From positions 1 to 35,210 of the forward strand of contig CAMAQI010000003.1 of NCBI GenBank assembly GCA_945860255.1: a stretch of 35,210 nt of DNA, read 5' to 3'. The DNA comes from Methylacidiphilum caldifontis (lineage in GTDB: Bacteria > Verrucomicrobiota > Verrucomicrobiia > Methylacidiphilales > CAMAQI01). The notes under the pieces were generated by a model. It searched no databases. It was not told the origin of the DNA and saw only the letters and a program-made list of their open reading frames with translations. Made by a program: the position numbers and the translations under genes. This document shows positions 7,771 through 18,485 of this stretch, in pieces; positions within the stretch are counted from its first letter, which is position 1, and every line of letters begins with the position of its first letter.

Positions 7771-10700
7771 GCATTTTTAAAACCAAACCAGAGTCTGCTG
7801 CCTATTTTCTAAATTTCGAAGAAGGAGGCGTTTCATGGAGCACATTTCAATCGGATAAGGCCGTGAAATGTGAATCCAAACCCAACCCCATGCTGGAAAT
7901 TTTAAGGGATGAAGGTTTAGTGGAAAACTCAGGCAGTGGTTACAAAGCTTCTTGGCAAAGCGTCTATACGATTTTACAGCATGATGATGTGAATCCTGGA
8001 GCGCTTGGAATTCCGAGTGTTAGAGATATTGCGCCGACTATAGAAAGCCTAGGCACATTAACAGACAAAGATTTTGGCATATCCATTTCTGATTGGCGAG
8101 AGATTAACGGCTCAACACTAGGAATACTCCAACCGACGGGGGCGGCATTCAAAAAAGGTGAGTGGTGGTTACTTCCTGAAGAAAGTTGGAAGCTAAGAAG
8201 TAAAATACTTGAATTTTGGAAAAGACCAGAAGAACAGAGGACGCACGAATTAAATCGGCAGAACTGGAGTCAAATCCGGCAGATGGCGCTTGCAGCAAAA
8301 GCTGAAATGACAGGCTTTCTTTATAAGTGCATCGTTATTACTCCAGATAAGCTAAAGATTGATCTAAGACGCGGAGATGCTTTAGGCACCAAAGTGATTG
8401 AAGTCATTCCGAGCTTTAACGAATGTCCTGAGAATTGGCTTGATGCGTTTGATAAACAAAACAGCGTACTCGACGAATATGTTTTACCAACTAAAGAGGG
8501 AGTTGTTCAAATTCTCTTAAAGCCAGAGGTAAAATCCGTTCTTAAACAGATAAAGCAGATGCCAGGGCGTAGAGCAGCCAGTCAACGCGCCGAGGCATTT
8601 GTCATAAATCCATTTGCCGCTCTTGGTGAGGATGCAATCAATACTATCGATATTGAAGAGTTCGAACAGGCACGAGCAGCAGCAGGGATGCAATCGGATC
8701 GTTTTTTTGCCTTTGTTGGACACGAAGAAAATTCAAGCACGCTAAAAATCGGCTTGAGGGTTTTGAGGGGAGGGGTGGTCGGAGAAGAAGAGCGTTACGA
8801 GTTTGCTAGTGACGAGCTTTTAAGCAGGTTTATTCAAAGAGCTGAAAAGAATCTGGCCGATGGAATGCAACTGATCGCTTGGGAAGATTTCGAGTTTGAG
8901 ATTTTGGGTGATACGCGCAATGAACTAGAAACAATTAAAGAAGCGCAGAAGTTAAGACAAAATGGAAAGAATATTACGAAGGAATCGGTTTTTAATTTAA
9001 CAAAATACGGCGCTAGAATAATACATATTGGAGAGCAGCCTATAATTTCTTCGCCGCATATACCAAAGCCAGAGAGTGTAAAAATAAGTATAGACATTTA
9101 TGAGTCAACCTCTAACGGTGCCGTTAATACAAGCACTGAAATAAACACTGACGATCTTAAGAATGCAATTGATAAGGCAATAGCGAACGGGGACGAGACG
9201 GTTACAACGTCATGGGGCGAAGTAATATCTATTAGCAAAGCCCAAACACTATTGGTTAAAACAAAGGGGACAGCGCCGGTTCCAACCCCACCGCCACCAC
9301 CAAAACCCATTATTCCTACGCTTGTTATTGGGCAAAACGTAAATGAATTAGAATATTTAGAGAAACGAAAAGAGCTTCTTACTGCAGATAAGAAGAAATT
9401 AGTGCTGCCTACCTCACTGCGGCCTGAGTGTAAGCTACTGGATCACCAGCTTGCGGGAGTAGCTCAAATGCAGCACCTCTATCAACTTGGGCCGCAACAC
9501 GCGCGAGGCGTCATATTGGCAGATGACATGGGTCTTGGAAAAACACTCCAAACGCTGACTTTTATTTCTAGCGTCTTTGAACTCAATAAAGATGCGTCGC
9601 CTGCTTTAATCGTAGCACCTGTATCACTGTTAGAAAACTGGCAGGATGAGATTGAGAAATTTTTTATTAAAGGATCTTTGCCATATTTAACAGCGTATGG
9701 ACAAAACTTATCCAAGTTAAGGGTTCACAAAAGTAGTATTGACGATCAATTGGTGCAGATGGGGCTAATAAAGTTTTTGAAAGATAACTGGATAGGAAGT
9801 GCGAAAATAGTCCTCACCACTTATGAAACGTTAAGGGACTTGGAGTTCTCATTTGCGGCTGAGAAGTGGTCAGTGATGGTTTGCGACGAGGCCCAAAAAA
9901 TTAAAAATCCCAATGCTCTTGTTACAAGGGCCGCGCTAAAACAAAATGTGACGTTCAAAATTGCCTGTACTGGCACGCCAGTTGAAAACAGCTTGGCCGA
10001 TTTATGGTGTCTGTTTGATTTCATCCAGTCTGGATATTTAGGAACGTTAAAAGAATTTGCAAATACCTACAGACGACCAATTGAGGCTGAGTTATCAAAA
10101 GACCAAGAAAAAATTAAAAGAGTAAATGAGCTCAGATCTAAAATTGAACCCCAAATTATCAGAAGAATGAAGCATGATGTTTGCAAGGATTTGCCAATAA
10201 AAATATTTGATAAAAAATGCAAAAACATACCCATGTCGAAATATCAAATAGATCTTTATGTGAAGGCGATAAAGTCATACGATAGAAGAGATGAAGCTGG
10301 TTTTGTTACCCAGTATGATAGCAAATTGAAATTGATTCAGTATCTTCGAGCCGTAAGCATTGATCCAAGGCCGATAGGCACGGAAATAAACTTAACCTTA
10401 AGTATTAAGGATTACTGCAAGCAGACGCCAAAAATGGGATGGCTTCTTGAAACATTGGATTCAGTTAAGAAAAAGAGTCAAAAGGCCATAGTTTTTTGTG
10501 AATTTCGTTCAATTCAAATAGTGTTAAGACACTATATTCACGAAAAATTTGGATTTTCGCCGGACATTATAAACGGCGATACTGAAACATCGACAAGCTC
10601 AGATGACAGTAGAAAAAAACGGATTGATGTTTTCCAACAAAGGCCAGGATTTGGCGTTATAGTTCTAAGTCCTATAGCAGTAGGGTTTGGAGTGAACATT

Positions 10701-11396
10701 CAGGAAGCAAATCACGTCATTCATTATACGAGGCATTGGAATCCAGCCAAAGAAGATCAAGCCACAGATAGAGCTTATCGAATTGGGCAAAAGCAAGACG
10801 TTTATGTTTACACTCCCGTGATGACAGCCGACTTCACGACTTTTGAGCAAAAGCTAGATGCTTTACTGCAATTTAAGCGGGAATTATCTAAGGACATGTT
10901 AAATGGTTGTGGCGATGTTGATCTTGGAGGATTTATTATAAAAGGAATCGCACCAAGAGGGATTGTAAATAATGAAAATGAATATTTTAATCCCGCATCA
11001 CTTCCACGAGTAAAACCATTATATTTCGAAGGATTGATTGCTGCATTGTGGAGAGCAAAAGGTTACGTTTCATATTTGACACCGCAGCATGGTGACTATG
11101 GCGTTGATGTCGTCGCTATTAATGGAAATAGGGGCGCTCTTATTCAATGCAAAACCTCAAAGAAGATAAATAATCGTGAAACATGGGATGCGATAAAGGA
11201 AGTATATACCGGAAAATCGCATTACGAACGAGTGCATAGTGGAGTAACCTTTGAGCTTTTCTGTGTGACAAATAACTATTTTAACGAAAATGCAATGCAC
11301 CACGCAAAACTTAATAATGTCACATTAATAGAGAGACAGATTTTGGAAAACGAATTAAAATTGCATCCAATTTTAGTCGATGACATACCATCATAA
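7767..11396 (+). CDS. zorD: ZorD: SNF2-family helicase with C-terminal Mrr-like PD-(D/E)XK nuclease domain
   Basis: Walker A 'ADDMGLGKTLQTLTFIS', Walker B 'VMVCDEAQKIKNP', 'TGTPVENSLADLWCLFDF', C-lobe 'HWNPAKEDQATDRAYRIGQKQDVYVYTPV'; C-terminal 'GLIAALWRAKGYVSYLTPQHGDYGVDVVAINGNRGALIQCKTSKK' = D...QxK nuclease motif. Confidence 0.92.
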   Translation: MSIFKTKPESAAYFLNFEEGGVSWSTFQSDKAVKCESKPNPMLEILRDEGLVENSGSGYKASWQSVYTILQHDDVNPGALGIPSVRDIAPTIESLGTLTDKDFGISISDWREINGSTLGILQPTGAAFKKGEWWLLPEESWKLRSKILEFWKRPEEQRTHELNRQNWSQIRQMALAAKAEMTGFLYKCIVITPDKLKIDLRRGDALGTKVIEVIPSFNECPENWLDAFDKQNSVLDEYVLPTKEGVVQILLKPEVKSVLKQIKQMPGRRAASQRAEAFVINPFAALGEDAINTIDIEEFEQARAAAGMQSDRFFAFVGHEENSSTLKIGLRVLRGGVVGEEERYEFASDELLSRFIQRAEKNLADGMQLIAWEDFEFEILGDTRNELETIKEAQKLRQNGKNITKESVFNLTKYGARIIHIGEQPIISSPHIPKPESVKISIDIYESTSNGAVNTSTEINTDDLKNAIDKAIANGDETVTTSWGEVISISKAQTLLVKTKGTAPVPTPPPPPKPIIPTLVIGQNVNELEYLEKRKELLTADKKKLVLPTSLRPECKLLDHQLAGVAQMQHLYQLGPQHARGVILADDMGLGKTLQTLTFISSVFELNKDASPALIVAPVSLLENWQDEIEKFFIKGSLPYLTAYGQNLSKLRVHKSSIDDQLVQMGLIKFLKDNWIGSAKIVLTTYETLRDLEFSFAAEKWSVMVCDEAQKIKNPNALVTRAALKQNVTFKIACTGTPVENSLADLWCLFDFIQSGYLGTLKEFANTYRRPIEAELSKDQEKIKRVNELRSKIEPQIIRRMKHDVCKDLPIKIFDKKCKNIPMSKYQIDLYVKAIKSYDRRDEAGFVTQYDSKLKLIQYLRAVSIDPRPIGTEINLTLSIKDYCKQTPKMGWLLETLDSVKKKSQKAIVFCEFRSIQIVLRHYIHEKFGFSPDIINGDTETSTSSDDSRKKRIDVFQQRPGFGVIVLSPIAVGFGVNIQEANHVIHYTRHWNPAKEDQATDRAYRIGQKQDVYVYTPVMTADFTTFEQKLDALLQFKRELSKDMLNGCGDVDLGGFIIKGIAPRGIVNNENEYFNPASLPRVKPLYFEGLIAALWRAKGYVSYLTPQHGDYGVDVVAINGNRGALIQCKTSKKINNRETWDAIKEVYTGKSHYERVHSGVTFELFCVTNNYFNENAMHHAKLNNVTLIERQILENELKLHPILVDDIPS

Positions 11397-11583
11397 TTAA
11401 ACACTGCTTTTAAATATTTTAGCATTTTAAAAATCGGCAGCTGTGGATTGGGGGGGCCGTGGATACGTGCATAATCGGGGCCTATGGAAGATCTCAAGTA
11501 AGCGTCACTGCAAGCATTTAAAGAGGTTTCGAAGTTGCTGGCTCCTTAAGTCAAAAGTCAAAATTCATAAATATTGCTCTCAT

Positions 11584-11612
11584 TTGACAATATTATTGGC
11601 AAGTGTTATTTT
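11584..11612 (+). promoter_or_regulatory. Candidate sigma70-type promoter for the ACIII operon
   Basis: TTGACA (11584-11589), 17-bp spacer, TATTTT (11607-11612), about 140 nt upstream of actA. Confidence 0.5.
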
Positions 11613-11751
11613 GCTATTTTTTAGCGCATTTTTGTGGAAAAAAGGTTGCCATAATCGATTGGGTTGCTTAAACAAAAGGGGCTCATGAGTTATTCGCAAT
11701 ATCAAATTTCGTATTCCTTCATCGGAAAAGCTTTCATCAAGGGGTTGCTCC

Positions 11752-12411
11752 ATGGCTAATCTATTTCCTAAAGAATCAAATATTGTTCCAATCAAAATTA
11801 TCCTCTGTAAGGTCATCACGGTGATCGTCATTATTTTAGGGATTACTTACTATTTCACTCCAAAGTACACCCGAGTCGGTTATAAGCCTACTCAACCGGT
11901 GGCTTTTGATCACTCTCTTCACGCCGGACAACTCGGATTGGATTGTCGTTATTGTCATAGCTTTGGAACCGTAAGCTCTCATTCTAATGTTCCGACGACT
12001 CAAACCTGTATGAATTGTCACCGTCAGGTGAAATCAAACAGTCCTAAACTCGCCCCACTTCGTGAAAGCTGGGAGACCGGAAAGCCGATGAAATGGATCA
12101 AAATCCATCAAGCACCTGATTATGTCTATTTCAATCACTCCGCTCACTTAAATCGTGGAATTAGCTGCGCAAGCTGTCACGGGAAGGTCAATGAGATGGA
12201 GGTTGTTTGGCATGATAAGCCACACAGTATGGGTTGGTGTTTAGAGTGTCATCGGAATCCTGAATTTCATATTCGACCACAAGAAGAGGTCTTTAATTTA
12301 GATTGGAAAGCCGGAGACGGCAGTACCAAAGCCCAAGTTGCACAAGGCCGTGAACTTGTCAAAAAGTGGGATGTCAATCCTCCTCAAAACTGTCAAGCCT
12401 GTCACCGCTAA
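11752..12411 (+). CDS. actA: Alternative Complex III subunit A, pentaheme cytochrome c
   Basis: N-terminal TM and five CXXCH motifs (CRYCH, CMNCH, CASCH, CLECH, CQACH); first gene of an act cluster. Confidence 0.92.
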   Translation: MANLFPKESNIVPIKIILCKVITVIVIILGITYYFTPKYTRVGYKPTQPVAFDHSLHAGQLGLDCRYCHSFGTVSSHSNVPTTQTCMNCHRQVKSNSPKLAPLRESWETGKPMKWIKIHQAPDYVYFNHSAHLNRGISCASCHGKVNEMEVVWHDKPHSMGWCLECHRNPEFHIRPQEEVFNLDWKAGDGSTKAQVAQGRELVKKWDVNPPQNCQACHR

Positions 12412-12435
12412 ATCAATTTAAAGAGGTTCCTGATC

Positions 12436-15400
12436 ATGAAACGCAAGTGGCAACATCCAGAAAACACACAGAACGGCAAGCAATACTGGCGCAGCTTAGA
12501 TGAGCTCGCCGGAACGCCTGCGTTTAGCAAATGGCTCCAACGCGAATTTCCCGCAGGGGCCGATGAACTCGAGCTCGATGCCGTCAGCCGCCGTAGTTTT
12601 CTCCGTCTCATGGGAGGATCGCTCGCCCTTGCCGGACTCGGAATGACCGGCTGCCGTCGTCCCGAAGGTTACATTGTCCCTTTCACCAACTCTCCAGAAT
12701 GGATGGTTCCTGGAAAAACAACGCTTTACTCAACCGCAATGCCTCGCCGTCGCGGTGCCGTTTCTTTACATGCCACGACTTATGAAGGTCGCCCGACAAA
12801 GCTAGATGGAAATCCGTTACTAAACAACGGTCTCTCGGATTCCCATGTTCAAGCAGCGATTCTTGATCTTTATGACCCAGACCGCACTCGTTCCTTTAAA
12901 AAAGGGACCAAGAAAGTTGATCTCGCTGCTTTTGCTGCTTTTATTGAAGAGGTTTCGAAAAACTACGCAGCAACTCAAGGAGAAGGACTCGCTTTCCTCA
13001 CGGAATCATCGACTTCGCCAACGCTCCAACGTCTCCGTGCCGAATTTAAATCCAAATTCCCTAAGGCGCTTATCTCAGCCTACGAAGCGATTTCGACCGA
13101 TTCAGAGCTGAAAGCGACGGAGATTGCCTTTGGTCAACGTCTTCAACTGCTTCCTCAGTTTGATAAAGCCGATGTCATCCTTTCTCTCGACTGCGATTTT
13201 TGTGCAACCGATGAAGGGGGAATTGGGGCGATTAAAGGATTTGCCTCCCGTCGTCGTGTCCGTAAATCGGGCGACACCATGAATCGTCTTTATGTCGCTG
13301 AAAGCCGAATCACCAGCACCGGAGGAATGGCCGACCATCGGCTCCGTCTCAAAGCATCACAACAGCCAGCTTTCCTCGCTTTAGTGGCGAAAGAGATGTC
13401 CGCTAACGGAGCTGGAGCTGATCTCACGACGCTTGCAAATAACGTTTCTGGATCAGTCACCTTCACAGAGGTTCAACTCCGTTGGGCGCGTGAAACTGCG
13501 ATTGATTTAATTAAGTACGGGAAGGGAATGGTCGTTGTCGGAAGTCAACAACCGGTTGCCGTTCATTTGCTGGCGATTGCAATCAATCAAGCTTTAGGGG
13601 CTTATCGCAACGAAGTGATTCGAGTCACGGCTCCTGTTCAAATTCCAGCCGCTCCTTTTTCTGAGCTCGTCACGGCAGTCAAAGCTGGATCGGTCAAAAC
13701 GCTTTTCATTATTGGTGGAAACCCGGTTTACAATACCCCGGCGGATATTGCCTGGGCTGATTTACAAAAATCAGTTGAGCAAGTGGTTCGTGTCGGTTCT
13801 TATGAAGATGAGACGACTTCCGTTAAATCGGATTGGACGATCCCTCTCGCTCATTTCCTTGAAACTTGGGGAGATGCTCGTGCGGTTGATGGAACCTACC
13901 TTGCCCTCCAGCCGATGATTCTCCCGCTTTTCGGTGCGGTTTCAGAGCTTCAAATTTTTGCCGCGCTTTTGGGTGAAAAAGAGTGTCTCATGCCCCTCCC
14001 GGTCGTTGCCCCTGCGAAAGTCGCAACTCCGACGGTCCCTGGTCAGGCGAGCAATCTTCCGATCCCTCCCGAGTTGACGGTGGTTCAAAAAACCTTTGTC
14101 GAAGTCACGAAAGCAAACAACTGGAATAAGCTCCTTCATGACGGTTTCTGGGCCGGTTCTGCTTTTGCAAATGTTGCGGTCGCTTATCGCTCCGCAGCCG
14201 TCGTCGAGTCGGTGAAGCAAAATTTCCCAAGCTATCAAGAAGGGCTTGAAGTCACATTCTTTGCTTGTCCTAAAATTGATGACGGTCGCTATGCGAACAA
14301 CGGATGGCTCCAAGAGTTGCCCGATGTTCAATCGAAGTTGACTTGGGATAACGCTGCTTACGTCAGCTATACCACCGCTCGCAAACTGGGATTAAGAATT
14401 GCAGAGATCAAACCGATCACAATTGCTTTAGACCCCGCCGAGGTCAAACGTCGCGAAGAGAATCCGACTTTGGAACTTGATGGCGATGATGCCGATGTCG
14501 TGATCATTGAGGTTGAGGGACGCTCGATCGAGATTCCGGTTTATGTGATGCCTGGTCAAGCCGATGATTCGATTGCGATTGCGCTCGGATACGGAAGATC
14601 CTTTAACGGTTATGTCGGAAACAAAGTCGGGTCAAATGCCTTTGCGATTCGAACCTCCACAAATTTATTTGTCGCTCAGAACGTTAAAATCAGTCGTGCG
14701 AACAAAGATTTTAGACTCGCGCAAACCCAACACCATTTCAGCATGGAAGGGCGTGCGATTGTTCGTGAGTTGACCTTGGAAGAGTTTAATAAGAACGCTG
14801 GCATCGTGAAGATCATGGGCATCGATGGTCACCAACCTGCAGATATGGCCTCTCTCTATGAGACTCAAATGGGTACGGGACATCGTCCGCAGCTCACCGA
14901 TCCTCATCAATGGGGAATGGTCATTGATCTAACAACCTGCGTCGGCTGTAACGCTTGCGTCGTTGCTTGTCAAAGTGAGAACAACATTCCGATCGTCGGA
15001 AAGAGTCAAGTCGGACGCGGTCGGTCGATGCATTGGATGCGAATCGATCGTTACTACTCTGAATCCCCTACCGATCCACAGATGGCGGTTCAACCGATGC
15101 TCTGTCAGCATTGCGAAAATGCGCCGTGCGAAACGGTTTGTCCAGTGAATGCAACCGTTCACAGTGAGGATGGATTAAATGTGATGGCTTATAACCGTTG
15201 TATCGGAACTCGATATTGCGCCAATAACTGTCCTTATAAAGTCCGTCGTTTTAATTTTTTCGATTACAATAAACGTAAAGTCAACAAGTCACATAAGTTG
15301 CTTGGATTTGAGGTCGGCAATCTTTACTTTGGACCGTTCGGCGAGCAAAATGATGACAAGGTGGCGGAGATGCAAAAGAATCCGAATGTCACGGTTCGTA

Positions 15401-15819
15401 TGCGCGGTGTCATGGAGAAGTGTACTTTTTGTATCCAACGCGTTGAAGAGGCGAAGATCAATGCTCTCCGACTTTCGAAAAATACGGAAAAGCAGAAAGT
15501 GGCAACCGACTCCTTTAAATCGGCCTGTCAACAAGCTTGTCCTGCAGAGGCGATTGTTTTCGGAGATATTGCAAATCCAGAAAGTGCCGTGACCAAGCTT
15601 CGTGCATTGGAGCAAAATTACGGCGTTCTTTCCTATCTTGGAACTCGGCCTCGTGTGACTTACTTGGCACGCGTTCGAAATCCAAATCCGTTACTCCCCG
15701 ATGACTATGAAAAAGTTGGGCTCAAGAGTGATTGGGATAAACAAAGTCACCTCGGCGGACATGGAGATGGCCATGGCGAGGAACACGGAGCTCATAAAAG
15801 TGAGTCCGGACACCACTAA
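12436..15819 (+). CDS. actB: Alternative Complex III subunit B, molybdopterin-oxidoreductase-like / iron-sulfur fusion with Tat signal
   Basis: Tat motif 'SRRSFLRLMGGSLALAGLGMTGC'; ferredoxin-like clusters 'CVGCNACVVACQ', 'CQHCENAPCETVCP', 'CIGTRYCANNCPYK', 'CTFCIQR...ACQQACP'; 1127 aa. Confidence 0.94.
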   Translation: MKRKWQHPENTQNGKQYWRSLDELAGTPAFSKWLQREFPAGADELELDAVSRRSFLRLMGGSLALAGLGMTGCRRPEGYIVPFTNSPEWMVPGKTTLYSTAMPRRRGAVSLHATTYEGRPTKLDGNPLLNNGLSDSHVQAAILDLYDPDRTRSFKKGTKKVDLAAFAAFIEEVSKNYAATQGEGLAFLTESSTSPTLQRLRAEFKSKFPKALISAYEAISTDSELKATEIAFGQRLQLLPQFDKADVILSLDCDFCATDEGGIGAIKGFASRRRVRKSGDTMNRLYVAESRITSTGGMADHRLRLKASQQPAFLALVAKEMSANGAGADLTTLANNVSGSVTFTEVQLRWARETAIDLIKYGKGMVVVGSQQPVAVHLLAIAINQALGAYRNEVIRVTAPVQIPAAPFSELVTAVKAGSVKTLFIIGGNPVYNTPADIAWADLQKSVEQVVRVGSYEDETTSVKSDWTIPLAHFLETWGDARAVDGTYLALQPMILPLFGAVSELQIFAALLGEKECLMPLPVVAPAKVATPTVPGQASNLPIPPELTVVQKTFVEVTKANNWNKLLHDGFWAGSAFANVAVAYRSAAVVESVKQNFPSYQEGLEVTFFACPKIDDGRYANNGWLQELPDVQSKLTWDNAAYVSYTTARKLGLRIAEIKPITIALDPAEVKRREENPTLELDGDDADVVIIEVEGRSIEIPVYVMPGQADDSIAIALGYGRSFNGYVGNKVGSNAFAIRTSTNLFVAQNVKISRANKDFRLAQTQHHFSMEGRAIVRELTLEEFNKNAGIVKIMGIDGHQPADMASLYETQMGTGHRPQLTDPHQWGMVIDLTTCVGCNACVVACQSENNIPIVGKSQVGRGRSMHWMRIDRYYSESPTDPQMAVQPMLCQHCENAPCETVCPVNATVHSEDGLNVMAYNRCIGTRYCANNCPYKVRRFNFFDYNKRKVNKSHKLLGFEVGNLYFGPFGEQNDDKVAEMQKNPNVTVRMRGVMEKCTFCIQRVEEAKINALRLSKNTEKQKVATDSFKSACQQACPAEAIVFGDIANPESAVTKLRALEQNYGVLSYLGTRPRVTYLARVRNPNPLLPDDYEKVGLKSDWDKQSHLGGHGDGHGEEHGAHKSESGHH

Positions 15820-15838
15820 AGCACAAGGGTAAACAATT

Positions 15839-17278
15839 ATGGCGCATGGCACGACATCAGTGAACGCGAATAGCCCCGACTACATCGCCGCGGCGAAGCA
15901 GGTCGAACGTCCTCCTCTCGTAGGGAATGGTCGTGGCTTTCATTGGATCACCGAAAAAATTTGTTCAATCATCGAGGGGGATACTCCTCGTTGGTGGTGG
16001 ATCGCTTTTTTCATCACGGGAGCTATTTCACTCCTCGTTCCGATTAGTTTGATTTATCTTGTCTCCACTGGAATTGGAACTTGGGGGTTAAATCATCCCG
16101 TCGGTTGGGCTTGGGATATTACGAACTTCGTTTTTTGGATCGGTATTGGACACGCTGGAACGTTGATTTCTGCGATTCTCTTTTTAACTCGTCAAAAATG
16201 GCGTACCTCCATTAATCGTGCCGCTGAAGCGATGACTCTTTTTGCGGTGGTCTGTGCTGGTATCTTTCCGGCCTTTCACGTTGGACGGGTCTGGTTTGCC
16301 TGGTTTTTAGCTCCCGTTCCTCAAGCGAATGCGATTTGGCCGAACTTCCGAAGTCCGTTGCTCTGGGACGTTTTTGCGGTCTCGACCTACTTCACGGTTT
16401 CAGTTCTTTTCTGGTACACTGGTTTGATTCCTGATTTCGCAACCTTACGGGATCGTGAAGTCAAGGTTTGGAAAAAGAAGCTTTATCATATTCTCTCCTT
16501 CGGCTGGCGCTCCTCCAATCGTCAGTGGAAGCATTATGAAATGGCTTATCTTTGTCTCGCCGGTTTAAGCACTCCGTTGGTGCTTTCGGTTCACTCGATC
16601 GTTTCCTTTGACTTTGCGACTTCTGTCATTCCTGGTTGGCATACGACGATTTTCCCTCCTTACTTTGTGGCAGGAGCGATCTTCGGAGGATTTGCGATGG
16701 TGTTGACGGTGATGCTTCCATTCCGAGCGATTTTCGGATTAGAGGATTTGATCACGGAAAAGCATATCGACAATATGTGTAAGATCATTTTGCTGACGGG
16801 ATCGATCGTTGGTTATGCCTATTTAATGGAACTTTTCATTGCGTGGTATAGTGGAAATCCGTACGAGAAATATGCATTCTGGAATCGTGCGTTAGGACCT
16901 TATTGGTGGTCTTATTGGGGGATGATGATTTGTAACGTCCTGATTCCTCAGCTTTTCTGGGTGAACAAATTCCGTAAAAATGTAGTCGCGGTTTGGATTA
17001 TCGTTTGGGGACCGAATATCGGGATGTGGTACGAGCGTTTCGTGATCATCGTGACCTCGATTCATCGCGATTTCCTTCCCTCCTCATGGGGAATGTTTAA
17101 GCCTGAATTGAATGACATCACTCTCTTTGTCGGAACTTGTGGGTTATTTACTTGGTTGTTTTTGGTCTTTATCCGATTCCTCCCAGTGATTGCGATTGCT
17201 GAAGTGAAAGGGGTGATTCCTGAAGCGGATCCCCACTTCCATGGAAAAGAGGATCCTAAGGGAGGTCATCATGTCTAA
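15839..17278 (+). CDS. actC: Alternative Complex III subunit C, NrfD/PsrC-like quinol-oxidising membrane subunit
   Basis: Polytopic; '[53 protein letters not shown]' typical NrfD/ActC core. Confidence 0.94.
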   Translation: MAHGTTSVNANSPDYIAAAKQVERPPLVGNGRGFHWITEKICSIIEGDTPRWWWIAFFITGAISLLVPISLIYLVSTGIGTWGLNHPVGWAWDITNFVFWIGIGHAGTLISAILFLTRQKWRTSINRAAEAMTLFAVVCAGIFPAFHVGRVWFAWFLAPVPQANAIWPNFRSPLLWDVFAVSTYFTVSVLFWYTGLIPDFATLRDREVKVWKKKLYHILSFGWRSSNRQWKHYEMAYLCLAGLSTPLVLSVHSIVSFDFATSVIPGWHTTIFPPYFVAGAIFGGFAMVLTVMLPFRAIFGLEDLITEKHIDNMCKIILLTGSIVGYAYLMELFIAWYSGNPYEKYAFWNRALGPYWWSYWGMMICNVLIPQLFWVNKFRKNVVAVWIIVWGPNIGMWYERFVIIVTSIHRDFLPSSWGMFKPELNDITLFVGTCGLFTWLFLVFIRFLPVIAIAEVKGVIPEADPHFHGKEDPKGGHHV

Positions 17279-17858
17279 TGCACCTGTTTATGGCGTGGGA
17301 GCTGAATTTAAATCGGCGACGGAACTTTATCATGCGGCGGAGGTCGTACGGGATAAAGGATTCAAATGGTGGGATACCTATTCTCCTTATCCGATCCACG
17401 GAATGGAAATTGCCATGGGGACTGGGAAATCATGGGTCTCGACCTTTGTTCTTTGCGGAGGAATGATGGGGTTTACACTCGGAATTTCTTTAGAGTCATT
17501 GACATCAATTCCTCGTCCTGAGTTCCTTAAAGATATTCAAAGCGGTTGGTTGCTCGATCTTTTTTATCCATTGATCGTTCATGGAAAACCGTATTGGGCC
17601 TTACCTGCTTTTTTTCCAGTGATGTTTGAGCTGACCATTTTGCTCTCGGCTTTTGGAGCAATTCTCGGAATGTTGATTTGCAATATCTTACCTCGATTGA
17701 ACCATCCGGTTTTTAATTGGGAGCTTTTCTGCAAAAGGGCGAGCGATGACAGCTTCTTTTTGATCATTGAAGCGGCCGATCCTCTTTATGCAGAAGAAGA
17801 GACGAAGAAGCTATTGGAAGAACTGGGTGGAACCCAAATTACGGTGATTTCAAAATGA
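17271..17858 (+). CDS. actD: Alternative Complex III subunit D (DUF3341-like membrane protein)
   Basis: '[41 protein letters not shown]' N-terminus and two TMs; ATG at 17271 overlaps the actC end. The upstream 17241 start is unlikely. Confidence 0.92.
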   Translation: MSNAPVYGVGAEFKSATELYHAAEVVRDKGFKWWDTYSPYPIHGMEIAMGTGKSWVSTFVLCGGMMGFTLGISLESLTSIPRPEFLKDIQSGWLLDLFYPLIVHGKPYWALPAFFPVMFELTILLSAFGAILGMLICNILPRLNHPVFNWELFCKRASDDSFFLIIEAADPLYAEEETKKLLEELGGTQITVISK

Positions 17859-18472
17859 GATACTACCTTTTAGGATTATTTGTAGTGGTCACAGCGATTC
17901 TCTGTGTCGTCGGCTTTCGCGGTCAAATGACCGAGCGAACACCGATCGAGCTCTTTGATGACATGGATCGCCAAGCTAAAGTAAAATACCAAAAGCCCAG
18001 TGAGTTCTTTGCGGATGGACGAGCCTCTCGGATGCCGGTTACGGGAACGATTCCTGCAACCATTCCGATTGATGATGAATATTTCGTGACCGGAGCGATT
18101 GGAAATCAGTGGGGAGATGGAATGCCGAAAAGCGTAACGGTTTCCACCAAGTTTATGGCTGCGGGGAAAGAGCGTTATGAGATTAACTGTCGGGTCTGTC
18201 ACGGATCGACAGGAATGGGCAACGGGATTGTGACTCAATACGGATTAGCAGGAGTCGCTAACTTGCTTGATGAGCGTATCCGAACGATGTCGGATGGAGA
18301 GCTCTTTAATACGATTACCAAGGGTAAAGGGCAAATGATGGGCTACGGGGCAAATATCACCCCTCAGGATCGATGGGCGATTGTCGCTTATATGCGGGCA
18401 CTTCAACGAAGCCAAAAAGCTTCATTAAGTGACGTTCCAGAAACTGAACGTGGAAAATTGCTGAAAAAATAA
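17855..18472 (+). CDS. actE: Alternative Complex III subunit E, monoheme cytochrome c
   Basis: Single CXXCH ('CRVCHGSTGMGNGI'), 'YGANITPQDRWAIVAYMRALQRS'; overlaps actD stop. Confidence 0.92.
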   Translation: MRYYLLGLFVVVTAILCVVGFRGQMTERTPIELFDDMDRQAKVKYQKPSEFFADGRASRMPVTGTIPATIPIDDEYFVTGAIGNQWGDGMPKSVTVSTKFMAAGKERYEINCRVCHGSTGMGNGIVTQYGLAGVANLLDERIRTMSDGELFNTITKGKGQMMGYGANITPQDRWAIVAYMRALQRSQKASLSDVPETERGKLLKK

Positions 18473-18485
18473 CAGGTCAAAAGTC

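Noticed and set aside
11397-11445. Possible terminator hairpin after zorD (CTGCTTTTAAAT ... ATTTTAAAAATCGGCAG)
   Set aside because: The stem is imperfect and AT-rich, with no clear T-tract after a GC stem; not strong enough to call.
11443-11688. 81-aa plus-strand ORF between zorD and actA
   Set aside because: Low-complexity, overlaps the promoter-like element and has no recognisable domain; likely spurious.
12436-15819. ActB as a stand-alone formate dehydrogenase or nitrate reductase
   Set aside because: It is a molybdopterin-like + FeS fusion in the exact act gene order; the neighbouring pentaheme ActA and NrfD-like ActC identify ACIII.
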